64,000 bases of DNA from Strigops habroptila (taxonomy: Eukaryota; Chordata; Aves; Psittaciformes; Psittacidae). Both the position numbers and the translations under genes were made by a program. Shown in pieces: positions 61,432 through 64,000 of this stretch (position 1 is its first letter; each line of letters starts with the position of its first letter). The stretch covers positions 30,836,707-30,900,706 of the forward strand of contig NC_044283.2 of the NCBI RefSeq assembly GCF_004027225.2. Reading direction: 5' to 3'. The notes under the pieces are model-generated. The model searched no databases, was not told where the DNA came from, and saw only the letters and a program-made list of their open reading frames with translations.

Positions 61432-62789
61432 AAAAATTAATCCAATGGCCATATAATCTTACCTAATTCCTTTCTATGCACTCAATCCACATTTTCATTC
61501 TTTTTCTTATACCAAATGTAAATTCAGTTTTGCAGCTCTTTTAAAGAAAGAATCACATCTAAATAGCTGCTTTGTGGACTTTTTGGAAAGAGAAAGCTGT
61601 TTACAAAATACAGCTAATCAGATTAGAAATAATGCACATACTTTGAGAAAGTGATTAGTATATGGAACATACATCCAGGAAAAGAACACTTTCCATACAT
61701 TCTCCATGTCTAGAAATCTTCAGACCAATTTTGGTACTCTTCTAAAGCAAACATTTCAATGTGCAGTTCACATGTTGCAGGTTAGACAAGAAATTACACC
61801 ATCTGATAATTAACCGCGTCTTTGATTTTAAAAACTTCTAATGTATGTTTCCTCTCAAAATGTAAATAGAATGCCAGTCCACGTATAGCAGCTACAGTAA
61901 TGAACAGTTCAAGGAAACAACGAACCAGGAATTGGTTAAATTAGATAGATTTCAATGTAGCTCATCATGCATAAGATACATAGAGCTTCTCTGAACTTGA
62001 TAAAAAGGCTAATTTATTTCTGTCTTTGAATAAGAACATCAAACGCCTAGTAATACCATAGCTATTTCAAATAGATGAATTCAATGGAGTTTTCTTTATA
62101 AATAGATCTTGCAGGGTAAAGTCTTTAAATGCTGCTGGCAGTGGAATATTCACAGAAGTTTCAGCAACAAAATCAGCTGGTCATATCTAGGGGAGAGAGT
62201 TTTCAAAGCAGTTGGCTTCAGGACTAACTTCAGACTTAATTTTGTAAATTTTATTCTATTTGAAGCTTTGGTCTCTCCATTGGTAAAATGAACGGAAACA
62301 CAAATCAAACTTGTACCAAATCTCTGTCTCATTCTTCTTGAATCTAATATCTAAAGAAAAGACAAACTATAGATTTCTGAAGGTTATTCAAAACTTGTTT
62401 GTGAACTCTGAGCTGTTTCTTTTTTTTTTTAGTTTTAAAGCTAAGTTCTATTCTACGGGTACCAGGTAGATAATGTGGCTATATGTGTTTCTTTCTTCTG
62501 ATTCAAAAATAACCCTTCCTTCTCTCCTGTGTGAAATTTCCAAGTTATCGAAACAAATAAGTCTTCTTTAAAATTTATTTTGCAGCACGTTTTTCCAGTA
62601 CCAAATCAGAGAAAACTTGTACACATCTTTTAATGTCTTTCAAGAACAAAAATAGCACTTATATTTTGTGTCAGCTTTGCAAGGCGGTTTTCACCGGGCC
62701 CAATGTTCCAGCATATAATTATGTCATTTAGTTTTCAGGTTTGTTTTCTTTAAGGCACTTGCAGAAGCAACTTCTAGGGAATTTCACAG

Positions 62790-62863
62790 GTGATGAAATC
62801 TTGGCCCTAAGACAATGAATCACAGAACTCCCACTGATTTCAGCAGGGCCCAGAATCTCATTC
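62790..62863. repeat. Possible ancient amniote interspersed repeat
   Basis: The text 'GTGATGAAATCTTGGCCCT', then 'AGAACTCCCACTGATTTCAG' and 'CAGGGCCCAGAATCTCATTC' resembles a recurrent theme of old reptile/bird repeats ('GTGAAATCCTGGCCCC...AACTCCCATTGACTTCAGTGGGGCCAGGATTTCAC'). The outer parts are roughly inverted copies of each other. The match is by eye. Confidence 0.4.
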
Positions 62864-63631
62864 ATGCCTTTCAAAAACTACTATGCTATTACATTACATA
62901 TTAAAATGTAAATTTAATTAAGTATGTTTTTCAAGAATTTTCAGAGAAGCACAGCTCCAGACTTTCATTTCTCAAAGGCTCAGAAAGACAGGTCCTAGAA
63001 CTACTCAGATCAATGGCAGAACCAATATTACCTCCCCTGACTTTGGGGAGAAATGGGAGTAATTTATGTACTAAAAGGCCTAAACCTGTTATTATTTCTC
63101 TCAGGATTGTACAAATAGCTTATTTAAAAAAAAAATTAAGTAAATCTAGAAGCTATCAAAGAATACTTCTTTCCTTTTTCAGTTCTGTAAATAATGAATT
63201 TGGTAGTACAAACAGCTTGGCCCCTGAAAAGTCAAAATAGTGTTAAATTAATTTGCAGTTATTGGTCAAAAGTAGTGAGCATACTAATCTAAATTTTTTT
63301 TTCTGAAAAATCAGAATGTATGTATTCTCTCCCAGATTCATATGTTAAGCACCTGAGACCTCAGCTTTTGAAATTTAGACTCCTCACAGATAAAATCCTG
63401 GAGAATCAGACACTGTATTTTTGATTGTGTTTCTCACAGATTGTCCATGCAAGACATCTTTTCTCATGTTATTTCTTTTGTAAAAATGAAGAAAAGAGTA
63501 AGTACTAAGGAGAAACATTTATGGAGTGTATCATTAGTAAAGCACAGTGTAGTGAGTACCACAGTAGAAGAAAAAAAAATTAGCTGGAGGCCTAAAATAA
63601 ACTTACGTGGCTAAATCCTACCCTGTGAATA

Positions 63632-63683
63632 GGTGCACTGGGGAATGGTGATGTTATGCAGAGGCTTTCGCCTCTAGTGCACC
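63632..63683. repeat. Nested imperfect hairpin
   Basis: The outer arms GGTGCACT (63632-63639) and AGTGCACC (63676-63683) are exact reverse complements. The inner arms AGAGGC (63660-63665) and GCCTCT (63670-63675) close over a TTTC loop. The left side is 20 bases longer, so the structure is asymmetric. It may be a relic of a palindromic repeat. Confidence 0.6.
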
Positions 63684-64000
63684 CACATAACGTAATGGCA
63701 AGGCAAATTTCCTATCTGTCCCAAAGCATGCAAGCACATGAGAAAGTTGTAAGAGGAAAGCTTAGATTCTTGTGTTAGTAAAGGAAATGATCCTGCTGCT
63801 GCCTAGGAAACATAACTATGCCATTCCAAGCATTTTCCTTACCCTGTGAAGCAAATATTCATTCCTTTTTTGGCTAAAGAAATTACTTTGCCCTTATGCA
63901 CTGTCACTCCTCCATCACACATATTTTCTTACTCTGAGCCCTTGAGCCCTTCTATCCATAAAGAAAAGGAAGACTTCTGGTCACAGTGTGAGCAGCCGCT

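Larger units (their letters stand above)
61432..64000. other. Gene-less sequence with ancient-repeat traces
   Basis: No gene is supported. The stretch is AT-rich. It holds a degraded ancient-repeat-like segment (62790-62863) and an imperfect nested hairpin (63632-63683), listed separately. The window ends without entering a recognisable feature. Confidence 0.5.

Overview
The window looks like an AT-rich, gene-poor stretch of a bird nuclear genome. The main evidence is five fragments of CR1 LINEs. Several end in the CR1-type 3' tail, built on an ATTCTATG-like octamer behind a 'GGACTAGATGATCTT...GGTCCTTTCCAACC'-type segment. There are also solo LTRs of two ERVL-like families that I recognise from avian genomes. 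I see no L1/Alu-type repeats, no bacterial gene organisation, and no host protein-coding gene I can defend. Most open reading frames outside transposable elements are short chance frames.

Layout: (1) 1-8.2 kb is unique AT-rich DNA with one 0.5 kb CR1 3' end at 4.8-5.3 kb. (2) 8.2-13.3 kb is a retroelement island. It holds a small gag-capsid-like fragment, then an internally deleted endogenous retrovirus (ERV): gag with an embedded (AAAAG)n microsatellite, integrase, a cysteine-rich extra ORF, truncated env, polypurine tract and 3' LTR. A 1.1 kb CR1 reverse-transcriptase/3'UTR fragment abuts the LTR. (3) 13.3-45.3 kb is mostly unique sequence, with two tiny CR1 3' tails (14.8 kb minus, 19.4 kb plus), two exon-like islands (15.17 and 31.96 kb) and faint traces of ancient amniote repeats. 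(4) 45.3-48.9 kb is an LTR cluster of three unrelated LTR types within 3.6 kb. (5) 48.9-64 kb is mostly unique sequence, with a second ERVL-like LTR at 57.4-58.0 kb and a CR1 tail at 61.3 kb.

The provirus at 8.85-12.2 kb is the only region with real coding content. Its gag, integrase and env are all broken by stops, frame changes and two large internal deletions (gag to integrase, and surface unit to transmembrane subunit). A 138-codon frame between pol and env is intact. It has CxxC-type cysteine clusters and a basic C-terminus, and it is the best candidate here for something undescribed. The capsid-like part looks gammaretroviral, while integrase and the transmembrane subunit look alpha/beta-retroviral, so the element may be a mosaic. 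All assignments come from reading the sequence and from family knowledge; no database search was possible.
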